Assembly (NCBI RefSeq): GCF_900170035.1
Contig: NZ_LT828546.1
Location: 159,941-194,810 of the forward strand
DNA: 34,870 nt
Reading direction: 5' to 3'
DNA from: Desulfamplus magnetovallimortis
Lineage (GTDB): Bacteria > Desulfobacterota > Desulfobacteria > Desulfobacterales > Desulfobacteraceae
Numbering within the stretch: position 1 is the stretch's first letter; each line of letters opens with the position of its first letter. The notes below the pieces were generated by a model, which ran no database searches, was not told the DNA's origin, and saw only the letters and a program-made list of their open reading frames with translations. Of this stretch, positions 16,620 to 25,906 are shown piece after piece. The position numbers and the translations under genes were made by a program.

Positions 16620-17240
16620 TCATTTCTCATATTTGACGGATAAAAACTCTTTTACCCCTTTAAAGGTTTTTCTGTGAATCGGAGATGGCCCAATTTTCTC
16701 AATTGCTTCTTTATGGACTTTGGTGGGATATCCCTTATGCTTCTTAAAACCATATGCCGGATAAAGAGCATGAGCATCCTCCATGATTCTGTCCCTTGCG
16801 ACCTTTGCAACAATGGATGCTGCGGCAATTGAGATGCTTTTGGAATCACCTTTTATAATTGCAAGTTGATTAATTGGAGAATCAATTGTGAATTTGCCAT
16901 CAATCAGGAGGCAATCAGGTGAGACAGCAAGTTTTTCAACTGCCCTTTTCATGGATAAAAGAGATGCTTGAAGAATATTAAGGGTATCAATCTCTTCAAC
17001 TGAAGCCTCTGCATATGAGGCTGCAAGGGCATGAGTCATTATAATATCGTAATAATGATCTCTTTTAGCAGGAGTCAGTTTTTTGGAATCTGTAATACCA
17101 GGACAGATAAAGTCATATGGAAGAATAACAGCTCCTGATACAACAGGGCCTGCAAGAGGTCCTCTTCCAGCCTCATCAACACCTGCAACCAAGGTGAATC
17201 CATCGACCCTGCAACTGTTTTCAAATTCCCACATGGACAT
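16620..17240 (-). CDS. rnhB: Ribonuclease HII
   Basis: 206 residues, typical. RNase HII removes ribonucleotides from DNA by cutting the RNA strand of RNA-DNA hybrids. The catalytic Asp-Glu pair is in GVDEAGRGPLAGPVV (D22, E23). Further family motifs are ITDSKKLTPAKR, CLLIDGKF, AIIKGDSKSISIAAASIVAKV with VARDRIM after it, and YGFKKHKGYPTKVHKEAI. In the conserved run after rplS. The 291-bp gap to rplS is filled mostly by a repeat element. Confidence 0.95.
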   Translation of the reverse strand: MSMWEFENSCRVDGFTLVAGVDEAGRGPLAGPVVSGAVILPYDFICPGITDSKKLTPAKRDHYYDIIMTHALAASYAEASVEEIDTLNILQASLLSMKRAVEKLAVSPDCLLIDGKFTIDSPINQLAIIKGDSKSISIAAASIVAKVARDRIMEDAHALYPAYGFKKHKGYPTKVHKEAIEKIGPSPIHRKTFKGVKEFLSVKYEK

Positions 17241-17322
17241 ATTTACACTGTAATGTAGATTTCAAAGATATGATTTTGGAAGGAAGGCAGATCAGTAATC
17301 TGCCCGATATGTTGTCATAGAA

Positions 17323-17471
17323 CATCCTTCATATCAACTCAAAATTAATTTACACTTTTCGGAAAATTCTGAACCATGATTAAAGGATTAACACGATTAA
17401 AAATCAAGGTAATCCCTTAATCATGAAAATCATGGTTCAAAAAAAGTGTAAAATGGTAAATGAAGCATGCC
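17323..17471 (+). repeat. Copy of the palindromic repeat carrying an inserted second palindrome
   Basis: The ends match the 106-bp element: CATCCTTCAT on the left and AAATGAAGCATGCC on the right. The internal TTTACACTTTT (about 17349) and AAAAAGTGTAAA (17441-17452) also match. The centre differs: it holds a dyad GAACCATGATT...AATCATGGTTC, making the copy about 149 bp. It lies between rplS and rnhB, so if they are cotranscribed it would fold into long hairpins in the mRNA. Confidence 0.7.
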
Positions 17472-17531
17472 CTATTTTTTTGCAGAAGCGTCAAAATTTG
17501 GGATGCCAAAGCATTATTATTGAAGTATATG

Positions 17532-17879
17532 TCAGGAGATACGTCTCTCTTTGATTCTTGCAGCCTTTCCACGGAGGTTTCTCAAGTAATAGATTCTTGA
17601 TCTGCGAACCCGACCATAGGATACAACTTCAATTTTGTCTATGGCTGGTGAATTAAGTGGGAAAATTCTTTCCACTCCTACACCACCTGATATCTTTCTG
17701 ACAGTAAACCTTGCACTGGCAAGACCTTTGGTCTTTTTGATTACAACCCCCTGGAAAACCTGGATACGCTCCTTGTCTCCCTCTTTAATCTTTGCATGCA
17801 CCTTGATGGTATCACCGGCTCTGAAATCCGGTATATCAAGACGCATCTGCTCCATTTCCAACTGTTCAATGATATTCAT
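17532..17879 (-). CDS. rplS: 50S ribosomal protein L19
   Basis: 115 residues. L19 sits at the 30S-50S interface and helps form intersubunit bridges. [51 protein letters not shown] and the basic tail [20 protein letters not shown] are all as expected. Full length. Its place after trmD and a SPOUT methyltransferase is the usual deltaproteobacterial order. Confidence 0.97.
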   Translation of the reverse strand: MNIIEQLEMEQMRLDIPDFRAGDTIKVHAKIKEGDKERIQVFQGVVIKKTKGLASARFTVRKISGGVGVERIFPLNSPAIDKIEVVSYGRVRRSRIYYLRNLRGKAARIKERRIS

Positions 17880-17970
17880 TGTATAATTTCCTCTTAAAAA
17901 AATCTATGTATTTTTATATAAAAAGCTTCATAAGCAACTGTTTTAAAAAAAACTTTCAACTCTTCAATTG

Positions 17971-17986
17971 TGGCGGATATCCGCCA
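17971..17986. other. Perfect 16-bp palindrome upstream of rplS
   Basis: TGGCGGATATCCGCCA is fully self-complementary and lies about 90 nt before the rplS start. It could be a hairpin or a protein-binding site in the leader. There is no T-run right after it on the minus strand, so it is not a standard terminator. Confidence 0.35.
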
Positions 17987-18057
17987 TGTACGTTATAATT
18001 ATTTGCTTCCAAAGGAATCAATTTTCAAAAACTAACTTAAAAACCCAACTTAAAAAA

Positions 18058-18624
18058 CTAACTTTTTAACCACTCACAGGCTATTCTGTCCATTATAATA
18101 GATACAGCAGATCTAACAGAAAGATGATTATAGCCTGTCAAGCCTGAAACAGGTTCCATGATATAATCACAGCTTAGCATAAAATCCTGGGTCATCCCCC
18201 ATGCTGTTCCAAAGGCAATAACATGGGATGCCCTCTCCTTCAGATGCACTGCAACCTCTTTGGCCTTTATAGTATTCTGATAAGCTGAAGCAGTCGTAGC
18301 TATTGTTATAACTTCTTCATGGCGCTCTGCCTGGATTTCAGACAGGGCATCATCAAAGGTGGAGACGACTCTTATAAGCTCAAGAGCTTTTTTTCTGAAG
18401 GGATTCAGCTCACCTCCTATTCCAGATGTCCAGTGGTCAATCACCTCATGAGCCAGCACCTGCTGATCCATCAGGGGAGTGACCACATAAAAACCTCTTA
18501 CACCAAATGTCATGGAAGCCCTTGCGATATCATGCATGTCAATTGTAGTCAATGCAGATGCAATTGTACTTCCCTTTTTGTTGCAAACAGGGTAGTGAAG
18601 CAGAGCAAGGTAAAGGTTATCCAT
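18058..18624 (-). CDS. SPOUT-type RNA methyltransferase-like protein (Methyltrn_RNA_4 family)
   Basis: 188 residues. It resembles the predicted SAM-dependent RNA methyltransferase family found next to trmD in many deltaproteobacteria. Supporting segments are YLALLHYPVCNKKGSTIASA, TFGVRGFYVVTPL, VIAFGTAWGMTQDF and the knot-like GLTGYNHLSVRSAVSIIMDR. The last of these has the glycine-rich, Asn/His/Ser-containing turn of SPOUT enzymes. Its target RNA is unknown. The gene overlaps the end of trmD by 8 nt, so the two are translationally coupled. Confidence 0.85.
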   Translation of the reverse strand: MDNLYLALLHYPVCNKKGSTIASALTTIDMHDIARASMTFGVRGFYVVTPLMDQQVLAHEVIDHWTSGIGGELNPFRKKALELIRVVSTFDDALSEIQAERHEEVITIATTASAYQNTIKAKEVAVHLKERASHVIAFGTAWGMTQDFMLSCDYIMEPVSGLTGYNHLSVRSAVSIIMDRIACEWLKS

Positions 18625-19381
18625 TCAGAAATTCCATATCAATTTGCTCCATTTCATGATACCATTTTTTCAGAATATCTTTTTCTTCAGATGAAAAAGG
18701 TCTCTTATCAAAAAGATCAGGACGTTTCAGCAAAGTCCTTTTAAGAGAAGAACTTTGCCTCCATTTTTCAATCTTTTCATGATTACCGGATAACAACACA
18801 TCAGGTACAGACATTCCATTATAGACAGAAGGTCTTGTATAGTGTGCATGCTCAAGCCTGTTATTACGGAAGGAATCCAACTCGGCAGATGCATCTCCTC
18901 CCAACACACCAGGCACAAGACGTATAACAGCATCCATAATGACCATGGCAGCAAGCTCACCGCCTGTCATAACGTAATCACCAATGGAGAGTTCCTCATC
19001 CACACAGGAGAGAAAAACCCTTTCATCAATACCTTCATAACGGCCACAGACAAATACAAAATCCTGAGAAGAAGATGCCATGTCAACGGCTCTTGCCTGG
19101 TCAAAAGGAGCTCCCTGGGGAGACATCAGAATAACCCTGGAGTCTGAAGAGAATCTTTTTGCTTCATGGATTGCCGCAAACAGAGGTTCCGGCCTCATAA
19201 CCATTCCGCATCCTCCACCATATGGCCTGTCATCCACACTATTATGACGATTAAAGGCAAAATCTCTTATGTTTACAGTAGAAGCTTTGACAAGCTCATT
19301 TTCAATGGCACGGGCAATCATTCCGTGGGAAAAAAAAGCATCCACCATCTCAGGAAACAGAGTAAGAACCGTAAATTTCAT
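18617..19381 (-). CDS. trmD: tRNA (guanine-37-N1)-methyltransferase
   Basis: 254 residues, normal length. TrmD methylates G37 next to the anticodon and prevents +1 frameshifting. The start MKFTVLTLFPEMVDAFFSHG, the DDRPYGGGCGMVMRPEPL loop, the knot segment VCGRYEGIDERV and LSIGDYVMTGGELAAMVIMD are all diagnostic. It overlaps rimM by 4 nt (ATGA) and the following SPOUT gene by 8 nt. Confidence 0.97.
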   Translation of the reverse strand: MKFTVLTLFPEMVDAFFSHGMIARAIENELVKASTVNIRDFAFNRHNSVDDRPYGGGCGMVMRPEPLFAAIHEAKRFSSDSRVILMSPQGAPFDQARAVDMASSSQDFVFVCGRYEGIDERVFLSCVDEELSIGDYVMTGGELAAMVIMDAVIRLVPGVLGGDASAELDSFRNNRLEHAHYTRPSVYNGMSVPDVLLSGNHEKIEKWRQSSSLKRTLLKRPDLFDKRPFSSEEKDILKKWYHEMEQIDMEFLNG

Positions 19382-20025
19382 TCCATAAGTCCATCAGGCA
19401 GTTCCACCCTCATCTCTCCACGTTCAAGATCAACCTGCTTCACAACATTTTTTATGGCAGGCACAAGAGTCTCCCTGTTATGATCCGCTACAACAAAAAC
19501 ATCATTGCTTCCAGTTTGTATCACATGGTCAATGGTACCGATATATCCAGCTTGAATATCAACAACACTAATGCCAATAAGATCCTGCCAGTAGTATGTA
19601 TCATCCTCCAGAGAGGGAAGAGCATCCCTTGGGATGAGAAGCTCATCTCCAACAAGGGATTCTGCAATATTTCTGTCAACCCCCTTAAGAAGAAGCAGCA
19701 AACCTTTTTTGTTTGGAGCAACCCTTTCAATTTCATACCATTTACCGGCCTTGGAATCATCCCGTGCAGAGTATGCAGATGAGATTGAGATTGCTCCCTT
19801 ATCTTTTTTAAAAGCATCTTGACGCACTGAAGTGCCTGAAACAGCTTTAATGCCTGATCTTGCAAGCAGAATAGAATTACCCGGCTTAAAGCTCTCCGGA
19901 GAATCTGAAAATGAGCGGATTTTCAGATATCCTTTTACTCCGTGAACACCTGTGATTTTCCCAATGGTAAATAAAGAGTTTTCCCCCAATGCATCGCTCC
20001 ACTTATCAGGATTCCGCTTCAGCAC
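19378..20025 (-). CDS. rimM: 16S rRNA processing protein RimM
   Basis: 215 residues. RimM binds S19 and assists 30S maturation. The N-terminal RimM domain is seen in FTIGKITGVHGVKGYLKIRS, and the PRC-barrel in YYWQDLIGISVVDIQAGYIG and LVPAIKNVVKQVDLERGEM. Between them, about residues 58-90, lies a Lys/Ser-rich insert (RQDAFKKDKGAISISS) that makes the protein some 40 residues longer than usual. The start appears to be GTG at 20025 with no clear ribosome site. Its stop overlaps the trmD ATG. Confidence 0.92.
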   Translation of the reverse strand: MLKRNPDKWSDALGENSLFTIGKITGVHGVKGYLKIRSFSDSPESFKPGNSILLARSGIKAVSGTSVRQDAFKKDKGAISISSAYSARDDSKAGKWYEIERVAPNKKGLLLLLKGVDRNIAESLVGDELLIPRDALPSLEDDTYYWQDLIGISVVDIQAGYIGTIDHVIQTGSNDVFVVADHNRETLVPAIKNVVKQVDLERGEMRVELPDGLME

Positions 20026-20039
20026 AACAAATCACAGGA

Positions 20040-20270
20040 TTACTCCACTATTTCCAGAACTGTACGTTTCTTAAGCTTTGCCGAGGCAGCGCTGAGAATT
20101 GTCCTCATCGCCCTGGCCGATCGACCCTGTTTTCCAATTACTTTCCCCAGATCCTCTTTTGCCACCTTAAGCTCCAGTACCGAAGTTTTGCTTCCTTCCA
20201 CTTCCGAAACCTCTACCTCATCAGGATTGTCAACCAGCGCCTTTGCAATATACTCGATCAGCTCTTTCAT
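20040..20270 (-). CDS. khpA: KH-domain RNA-binding protein (KhpA/YlqC-like)
   Basis: 76 residues. A small single KH-domain protein always near rpsP and rimM. The KH GXXG loop is present as [19 protein letters not shown]. The start [19 protein letters not shown] is typical. It is thought to bind RNA and act with ribosome or cell-wall related partners. Gaps are 125 nt to rpsP and 14 nt to rimM. Confidence 0.92.
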   Translation of the reverse strand: MKELIEYIAKALVDNPDEVEVSEVEGSKTSVLELKVAKEDLGKVIGKQGRSARAMRTILSAASAKLKKRTVLEIVE

Positions 20271-20395
20271 AGATCCTTCTCCTTAACTATTGGGTATTGA
20301 GAATATGGGCAATTAACATACAAGGAACATAAGATTAAAACAAAAGCAATCTGCCAGAAAAGAACCAGCAAAAAAACAGGACAGATTTACCAAAG

Positions 20396-20650
20396 TCAGG
20401 CAGGTGTTGCCTTAGCCATTTCCTTTTTAAGGATATTTTTCACAGTAGTTGTAGCCTGGGCACCTACACCAAGCCAGTAGTTTATCCTATCCTCTTTGAG
20501 TGTAATGGCTGCCGGTTCCACCATGGGGTTGTATGTTCCAAGATTTTCAAGGAACCTGCCATCCCTTGGTGACTCAGAGTCAGCAGCTACAATCCTATAA
20601 AAAGGTCTTTTTTTTGCACCACCTCTTGCCAGTCTTATTTTTACGGACAT
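20396..20650 (-). CDS. rpsP: 30S ribosomal protein S16
   Basis: 84 residues. [20 protein letters not shown], then [20 protein letters not shown], is classical S16, and the later [20 protein letters not shown] also fits. It follows ffh by 16 nt and is presumably cotranscribed with it. No unusual features. Confidence 0.97.
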   Translation of the reverse strand: MSVKIRLARGGAKKRPFYRIVAADSESPRDGRFLENLGTYNPMVEPAAITLKEDRINYWLGVGAQATTTVKNILKKEMAKATPA

Positions 20651-20666
20651 CTTTTTACTTTCTCCC

Positions 20667-21992
20667 TTAAAACGGCAGCATGTTCTTTAGTGAACGTAAG
20701 CCGCCTTTATTGAACTTTTTCACAACTTTCATTGCCTGTGTATAACTTTTGAGAAGTTTATTTACATCTTGTACTGTTGTACCACTTCCCATTGCAATTC
20801 TCTTTTTTCTGCTTCCCTTTATAATTGCATGATCACGTCTCTCCTGTGGTGTCATGGAATTAATAATTGCCTCAATTCGGACAAACTCCCTGTCATCAAT
20901 ATTCATGCCGGCAAGCTGCTTTTTATTTATCCCGGGCAGCATACCGATAAGCTCTTTGATGGAACCCATTTTCCGAACAGAAGATATCTGATCCATGAAA
21001 TCTTCAAGGGTAAACTGATTTTTCCGAAGTTTTTTTTCAAGCTCTTCAGCTTTTTTTATATCAACAGCTTCCTGGGCTTTTTCAATAAATGAAAGTGTAT
21101 CACCCATACCCAGAATTCTGGAGGCCATCCTGTCAGGATAAAAAGGCTCCAGCGCAGTTGTTTTTTCACCAACACCAATAAATTTTAACGGCTTGCCTGT
21201 GACAGCCTTAATGGAGAGTGCTGCACCGCCACGGGCATCTCCATCCATTTTACTAAGTATCACACCACCAAGATTGAGTCTCTTGTCAAAACTTTCTGCA
21301 ATATTGACTGCATCCTGTCCTGTCATTGCATCTGCAACAAGCAAAATTTCCGATGGTTTAATACTTTTCTTGATTGCCTCAAGTTCGGCCATAAGCTCTT
21401 CATCTATGTGAAGGCGCCCTGCCGTATCTATAAGAAGGGTATCACAACCCTCATTTATTGCACTTCTTACAGCTTCGGTACAGATATCCACCGGCGCCAT
21501 CTGCGCGGTGGAAGGGAATACCGGAACTCCAATCTGACTTCCAAGTTTCTGAAGCTGCTCAATTGCCGCTGGTCTGTAAACATCCACAGGTACAAGATAG
21601 GGTTTTCTTCCATTTTTTCTCAGAAACAGAGCAAGTTTTCCAGCAGTCGTGGTTTTACCAGAGCCCTGAAGCCCCACAAGCATTATAGAAGCAGGTGTGG
21701 CACCTCCAAAATTAAGTGCTTCATGTTCGTCACCCATCATGGTGGTGAACTCGTCATATACAATCTTGACAATCTGCTGACCAGGCGTTAAACTATCCAT
21801 GACATCTTGGCCCAAGGCTCGCTCTTTAATGTCAGAGATAACCTTTTTGGCAACCCTGTAATTTACATCAGCCTCAAGAAGTGCCAAACGCACCTGCTTC
21901 AAGCCCTCCTCAATATTCTTCTCTGTCAGGGTACCGCGGCCTTTAAGCTTTTTGAAAACAGCATTCAGTTTATCACTCAGGTTGTCAAACAT
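20667..21992 (-). CDS. ffh: Signal recognition particle protein Ffh
   Basis: 441 residues. This GTPase binds signal sequences and 4.5S RNA and delivers nascent membrane proteins to FtsY. The N domain covers residues 1-95. The G domain has G1 GLQGSGKTT (107-115), [18 protein letters not shown] and [10 protein letters not shown]. The methionine-rich M domain runs from about 300 ([20 protein letters not shown]) to the basic tail. First gene of the run to rsmI; a promoter candidate is at 22053-22080. The ribosome site is weak (GAGG about 17 nt upstream). Confidence 0.97.
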   Translation of the reverse strand: MFDNLSDKLNAVFKKLKGRGTLTEKNIEEGLKQVRLALLEADVNYRVAKKVISDIKERALGQDVMDSLTPGQQIVKIVYDEFTTMMGDEHEALNFGGATPASIMLVGLQGSGKTTTAGKLALFLRKNGRKPYLVPVDVYRPAAIEQLQKLGSQIGVPVFPSTAQMAPVDICTEAVRSAINEGCDTLLIDTAGRLHIDEELMAELEAIKKSIKPSEILLVADAMTGQDAVNIAESFDKRLNLGGVILSKMDGDARGGAALSIKAVTGKPLKFIGVGEKTTALEPFYPDRMASRILGMGDTLSFIEKAQEAVDIKKAEELEKKLRKNQFTLEDFMDQISSVRKMGSIKELIGMLPGINKKQLAGMNIDDREFVRIEAIINSMTPQERRDHAIIKGSRKKRIAMGSGTTVQDVNKLLKSYTQAMKVVKKFNKGGLRSLKNMLPF

Positions 21993-22052
21993 AAAACAGC
22001 TTTATACCTCATCTCAAGTCTTCAAACAGGGTCTGAAATTAAAAATTCTTGA

Positions 22053-22080
22053 ATCTAATATGTATTCAGTTTCAAGTCAA
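22053..22080 (-). promoter_or_regulatory. Candidate sigma-70 promoter for the ffh operon
   Basis: On the minus strand TTGACT (complement of 22075-22080) and TTAGAT (complement of 22053-22058) are separated by 16 bp, about 60 nt upstream of the ffh start. The boxes are reasonable but not consensus. Confidence 0.4.
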
Positions 22081-22188
22081 GAAAAATGATGGAATGCATC
22101 AGAAGAACCTTTTTGATTATGGCTTGTACAGGTTATAATTTTATTTCTGATTTTCGTGTTATTTTGGAAGAGAATCAGAAGATTTTTG

Positions 22189-22294
22189 GGCAAGCTTCAT
22201 TTCCCAGTTTACACTTTCTGGAGAGAAAACTCTGATGTGCGGAAATCTCTCACAAAAAAGTGTAAAGTACTTTTGGGTTCAAATGAAGGATGCC
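22189..22294 (-). repeat. 106-bp MITE-like palindromic repeat, copy B
   Basis: Read on the minus strand, it starts GGCATCCTTCATTTGAACCC and ends GGGAAATGAAGCTTGCC. The inner arms are ACTTTACACTTTTTTG and GAAAGTGTAAACT. It is the same length as copy A at 26784-26889, in opposite orientation, with about ten mismatches counted by eye. No ORF is inside. Confidence 0.9.
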
Positions 22295-22401
22295 GATTTT
22301 TGTCTGTTTTAGCTTTTCCTGGATAGATATGAAGAATGCCTTTAAAGGCAATGAGTCTATTGAATCCCTGGAAATGGTGTGTTAGTAATAGAGGTTTAAT
22401 T

Positions 22402-22480
22402 AACTTACCCAAACTCCCCCTCTCCACTCATGGATAGGGGGTGAGGTAAACGGGTAAGTTATTTAAAGCCAGTTCCTTAA
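22402..22480. repeat. Palindromic intergenic repeat related to 16262-16615
   Basis: AACTTACCC (22402-22410) pairs with GGGTAAGTT (22452-22460). Between them CCCCCTCTCCACTCATGG faces ATAGGGGGTGAGG. The flank GTTATTTAAAGCCAGTTCC matches the right arm of the element at 16262-16615. The rest of 21993-22552 holds copy B of the 106-bp repeat and nothing else I can identify. Confidence 0.6.
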
Positions 22481-22552
22481 GTATCAAAAATTCACCGTCT
22501 TTCATTTAAGTTTAAGATTCACAGACATAAAGTTTTTTTAAGGAAAAGAGCA

Positions 22553-23761
22553 TTGATCCTGACCTCTGACGATTCAAAAACAAAAACATCATGGCCAACC
22601 CAGGCTACCCCGGCCTATGGAAAACAAATCTATTTTCACGGTAACGATATAAAAGAACTGACCCGCACACAGCTTATGAAATGGTTTGAAGATAGAGGAA
22701 TGAGATCATTCAGGGCGGGTCAAATATTCAAATGGATCTATCTGCGCCAAGCTGAAAGCTTTGATGAGATGACAGATCTTTCAAAGGATGTAAGAAAACT
22801 TCTGAACGAAAATTTCACCATTCCAAGGCTTGAGATTGAAAACTCAGAAATGTCGGCGGACGGAACTGAAAAACTTCTCTTTAAACTCAGGGATGGCAAC
22901 TATATTGAAGCTGTTCTTATTCCCCAGAAAGACCATTTCACCCTCTGTATATCATCCCAGGCTGGATGCATCCAGGGGTGTAAATTCTGCATGACAGCAA
23001 AATGCGGATTCCAGCGTAACCTCACCGCTGCTGAAATTGTCTCACAGGTAAGGGATGCAAGAAAGCACTTATCCATGAGGGAAATGATTCACGGGGCAGC
23101 ATCCGGTACCTATGACGGCAATATCACAATGCCGGTCATAAAATCAACGCGCCCTACAGGCCCTCTTTCCAACATTGTATTCATGGGCATGGGAGAGCCT
23201 CTTGCCAATTATGACGCTGTTGTCAAAGCCCTGGATATTATGACGGACAGTGATTTTGGTCTTAAGTTCTCTCCAAGAAGGGTAACAGTATCCACATGCG
23301 GCCTTGTTCCGGAAATCCAAAGACTGGGGCAGAACACAGATGTTAATCTTGCAATCTCCCTCAATGCCACAGATGACAAAACACGTTCCATGCTAATGCC
23401 GATAAACCGAAAATACCCCATTTCCGAGCTGCTTGAAGCCTGCCGAACATTCCAGATGAAACCAAGAAACAAGATCACCTTTGAATATATATTGATTAAA
23501 GGGATCAATGACAGTGACGAAGATGCAAAAAGACTTGTAAAAATGCTGGCTCCCATAAAGGCCAAGGTTAACATCATACCCTTTAATGAGCATGAAAAAA
23601 GCGATTTTAAACGTCCATCTGATGAAAAAGTGAGCCATTTTCTCCAAATTCTGCTGGATCGCCAGATGACAGCTATTAACAGAAAAAGCAAAGGCAGTGA
23701 CATCTCTGCTGCATGTGGGCAGCTCAAGGCAAAAAATGATTTTAGATCATCAAATCCCTGA
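22553..23761 (+). CDS. rlmN: 23S rRNA A2503 / tRNA A37 C2-methyltransferase
   Basis: 402 residues, slightly long. RlmN is a radical-SAM enzyme methylating C2 of A2503 in 23S rRNA and A37 in some tRNAs. The cluster motif CIQGCKFC (Cys139, 143, 146) and the SAM-binding FMGMGEPLANYD are clear. The methyl-carrying C-terminal Cys lies in SDISAACGQL (about 388). Residues 172-205 (MREMIHGAASGTYDGNITMP and following) look like an insert between the radical-SAM strand and the MGMGEP motif, where E. coli has only a short loop. The start is TTG after AAGGAAAAGAG; no in-frame ATG fits better. The 3' end overlaps the convergent PP-loop gene by 20 bp. Confidence 0.93.
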   Translation: MILTSDDSKTKTSWPTQATPAYGKQIYFHGNDIKELTRTQLMKWFEDRGMRSFRAGQIFKWIYLRQAESFDEMTDLSKDVRKLLNENFTIPRLEIENSEMSADGTEKLLFKLRDGNYIEAVLIPQKDHFTLCISSQAGCIQGCKFCMTAKCGFQRNLTAAEIVSQVRDARKHLSMREMIHGAASGTYDGNITMPVIKSTRPTGPLSNIVFMGMGEPLANYDAVVKALDIMTDSDFGLKFSPRRVTVSTCGLVPEIQRLGQNTDVNLAISLNATDDKTRSMLMPINRKYPISELLEACRTFQMKPRNKITFEYILIKGINDSDEDAKRLVKMLAPIKAKVNIIPFNEHEKSDFKRPSDEKVSHFLQILLDRQMTAINRKSKGSDISAACGQLKAKNDFRSSNP

Positions 23762-24758
23762 ATTGCCCGGGCAAAGGCACAGCAACATTTACAATCCTTT
23801 CAACAGAACCTGACATGACACTCATTTGGGCGACAGTTCCTGGTGAAGCCTTTGTATAACCGGAACAGATTGAAGCAGCAAGTTCAATGGCCATGCTCAT
23901 CTTTTCCCCATCTTTTAAAGCACCTCCGGGAACAAGTACAAACGGCCCGGCAATACTTGCATGACGAATGTAGATATCTTTCCCGGGCTTGTACATACTC
24001 TCTATCATGTTGTTATCCACCCTGCTCTTTCCAACAACAATTTTTGTATTATCATCCAGTCTAATGTGCCTACCATACTTTAAAAGATAAAGATCCCGCC
24101 TGCTGTAAACATCACCCTGATGATGCTGCATCAAATCCTTAAGCCTTCTGGAAAAGCCTTTGTCAGTTAAAAGACACCCACCTGCCGGTGCAGGGTAGTC
24201 AGTCACACCAAACCCTTTAGCCATCTCTATCTGAACTTTTCTTGAACGACCAGAAATACCAAATAAGGCATCGCGATCTACAAGCCCCTGCTGCTCCATA
24301 ACTGTTTCAGGAAGAATCCTTGCACTTAACGGCCGCAAAATTTTTCCCTTATATCCGGAGTGTTTTTCCACATAGTTCATGGAATTTTTATTCTGGGACA
24401 TGGGTCTTTGGCCAACAACCTCTCCACTGAAAATAAAATCATACCCGTCACTCTCCATGATATCTCCGGCAAGGGCAAACATCAGGGAGTGGCAATCCAT
24501 GCATGGATTCATGTTCTTACCATATCCTGCAGGCGGAGATTTGAGCATCTCCATGTAGCTATCTGTGATCTCTTCAATACGCAATGGGATACCAGTAGTT
24601 TTAGATGCCTTAAGAGCTGCCTCTGGCCCGAAAAAAGGCGTTTTAAAAGTAATCCAGGTGACATCAATTCCCTGTTTGCGAAGAATCAGAGCAGACAGAA
24701 TGCTGTCAAGACCTCCGGAGCAGAGGCCAAGGGCTTTTGTATTTTTCGATAATATCAT
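23742..24758 (-). CDS. PP-loop ATPase (ThiI/MnmA-like) with C-terminal RNA-binding-like domain
   Basis: 338 residues. The PP-loop SGGLDS (14-19) in ALGLCSGGLDSILSALILRK marks an adenylating ATP pyrophosphatase, as in tRNA thiolation enzymes. A Cys pair in NPCMDCHSLMFALAG and a Cys in PAPAGGCLLTDKGFSRR could serve as sulfur or metal sites. The C-terminal part (about 220-338) resembles the NFACT-R/DUF814-like module (YGRHIRLDDNTKIVVGKSRV, IYIRHASIAGPFVLVPGG). Such proteins are often annotated as tRNA 4-thiouridine synthase or MnmA-like in Desulfobacterota, but the substrate is unproven. Convergent with rlmN. Confidence 0.8.
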   Translation of the reverse strand: MILSKNTKALGLCSGGLDSILSALILRKQGIDVTWITFKTPFFGPEAALKASKTTGIPLRIEEITDSYMEMLKSPPAGYGKNMNPCMDCHSLMFALAGDIMESDGYDFIFSGEVVGQRPMSQNKNSMNYVEKHSGYKGKILRPLSARILPETVMEQQGLVDRDALFGISGRSRKVQIEMAKGFGVTDYPAPAGGCLLTDKGFSRRLKDLMQHHQGDVYSRRDLYLLKYGRHIRLDDNTKIVVGKSRVDNNMIESMYKPGKDIYIRHASIAGPFVLVPGGALKDGEKMSMAIELAASICSGYTKASPGTVAQMSVMSGSVERIVNVAVPLPGQFRDLMI

Positions 24759-24943
24759 AATATAAACTCAAATTCTGATGGTCTCTTAAAAAGTCCGAAA
24801 CATAAAAATAGTTACTACTGTTCCTTGAACTTAACGCCCTTCGGGCGGGCTTTTCCATAAACACTTGCTTTTGCAGGATAAAAATGGAAATTCCTATACT
24901 ATCAAGTTATAATTATCAGGTAAAATGCAACCTCACCCCCCGG

Positions 24944-24969
24944 CCCCCTCTCCAAGAATGGAGAGGGGG
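24944..24969. repeat. Perfect GC-rich hairpin (CCCCCTCTCC / GGAGAGGGGG)
   Basis: A 10-bp perfect stem with the loop AAGAAT lies in the 308-bp spacer between the PP-loop gene and znuB. The stem sequence recurs in the other CCCCCTCTCC palindromes of this window (16365, 22415, 34060 regions). It lacks a T-tract, so it is not an ordinary terminator. The rest of the spacer shows only a small GCCCTTCGGGC hairpin near 24837. Confidence 0.6.
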
Positions 24970-25066
24970 AGAATGGCTCTCTCGACAGTTAAATTTTGAA
25001 GAAATGCTTCTAATTTCATTGAATTATGAATGAAGATATCTCGACATCAAACTTATTACAGGTTGA

Positions 25067-25906
25067 TCAATTTCTAATTCTATAAAAAATCATAACAGCA
25101 AGATAACTTATACCAGCAATCAAAATTATGGTGGGACCGGTTGAAATCCCGTTAACAAAGCTTACAGCAAGACCGGCAGTATCAAACAGCATGCACAAAA
25201 AAACAGCAAGGGACATCATGGGAAGCATCCGCTTTGTCATCTTTCCTGCAATTGCAGCAGGAAGGGTCAGAAGGGCAATAACCATTACAATACCGACAAT
25301 TCTGACCATTAACACCACAGTCACAGCCGTGAGGCAAAGGAGGAAGATGTAATAACCATGGGCATTTATCCCCCTGAGCATTGCATATTCATCGTCAAAG
25401 CAAACCGCCAGAAGAGGGTTGTAGCAAAGCATTACAGTTCCAAGGATAACAACATCAAGAATTGTAATAAGTACAATGTCATTTGAAGATATAAGCAAAA
25501 TATCTCCAAAAAGGAAACTTGAAAGCTCAAAATAACCCGGGGTCATATCAATAAAAACAATCCCCATAGCCATACCCACTGACCATATTGCACCAATCAC
25601 AGTATCTTCTCTCTCCCTTGAATGGATTGATATCATGCCTGTTATGACAGCAGCACCAACGGCAAAAACCATTGCCCCATGTATTGGATCCAGCCATGCT
25701 ATATCAAAGGTTCTGCTCAAATAGAGAGCCATGCCGATTCCACCAAAGGCAGCATGGGAAATTGCACCGGCAAGATAGCTTATCCTTCGAGTAACAACAT
25801 ATGTCCCTATTATGCCAAAGGATATGGAAGCAAGGATACCCATAATCAAGGCATTGGCTAAAAACTGAAAATCAGGATTCATAAGAGCCTTCACAAAATC
25901 AACCAT
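25067..25906 (-). CDS. znuB: Zinc/manganese-type ABC transporter permease (ZnuB-like)
   Basis: 279 residues from the ATG at 25906, which has GGGAG about 8 nt upstream. A longer frame to 25951 would run deep into znuC and lacks a ribosome site. About eight hydrophobic segments place it in the ABC-3 family of divalent-metal permeases. Family segments are GIIGTYVVTRRISYLAGAIS followed by HAAFGGIGMAL, and VVLMVRIVGIVMVIALLTLP followed by AAIA. It would import Zn or Mn with ZnuC. The start overlaps the znuC end by 8 nt. No substrate-binding protein (ZnuA) is nearby. Confidence 0.88.
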   Translation of the reverse strand: MVDFVKALMNPDFQFLANALIMGILASISFGIIGTYVVTRRISYLAGAISHAAFGGIGMALYLSRTFDIAWLDPIHGAMVFAVGAAVITGMISIHSREREDTVIGAIWSVGMAMGIVFIDMTPGYFELSSFLFGDILLISSNDIVLITILDVVILGTVMLCYNPLLAVCFDDEYAMLRGINAHGYYIFLLCLTAVTVVLMVRIVGIVMVIALLTLPAAIAGKMTKRMLPMMSLAVFLCMLFDTAGLAVSFVNGISTGPTIILIAGISYLAVMIFYRIRN

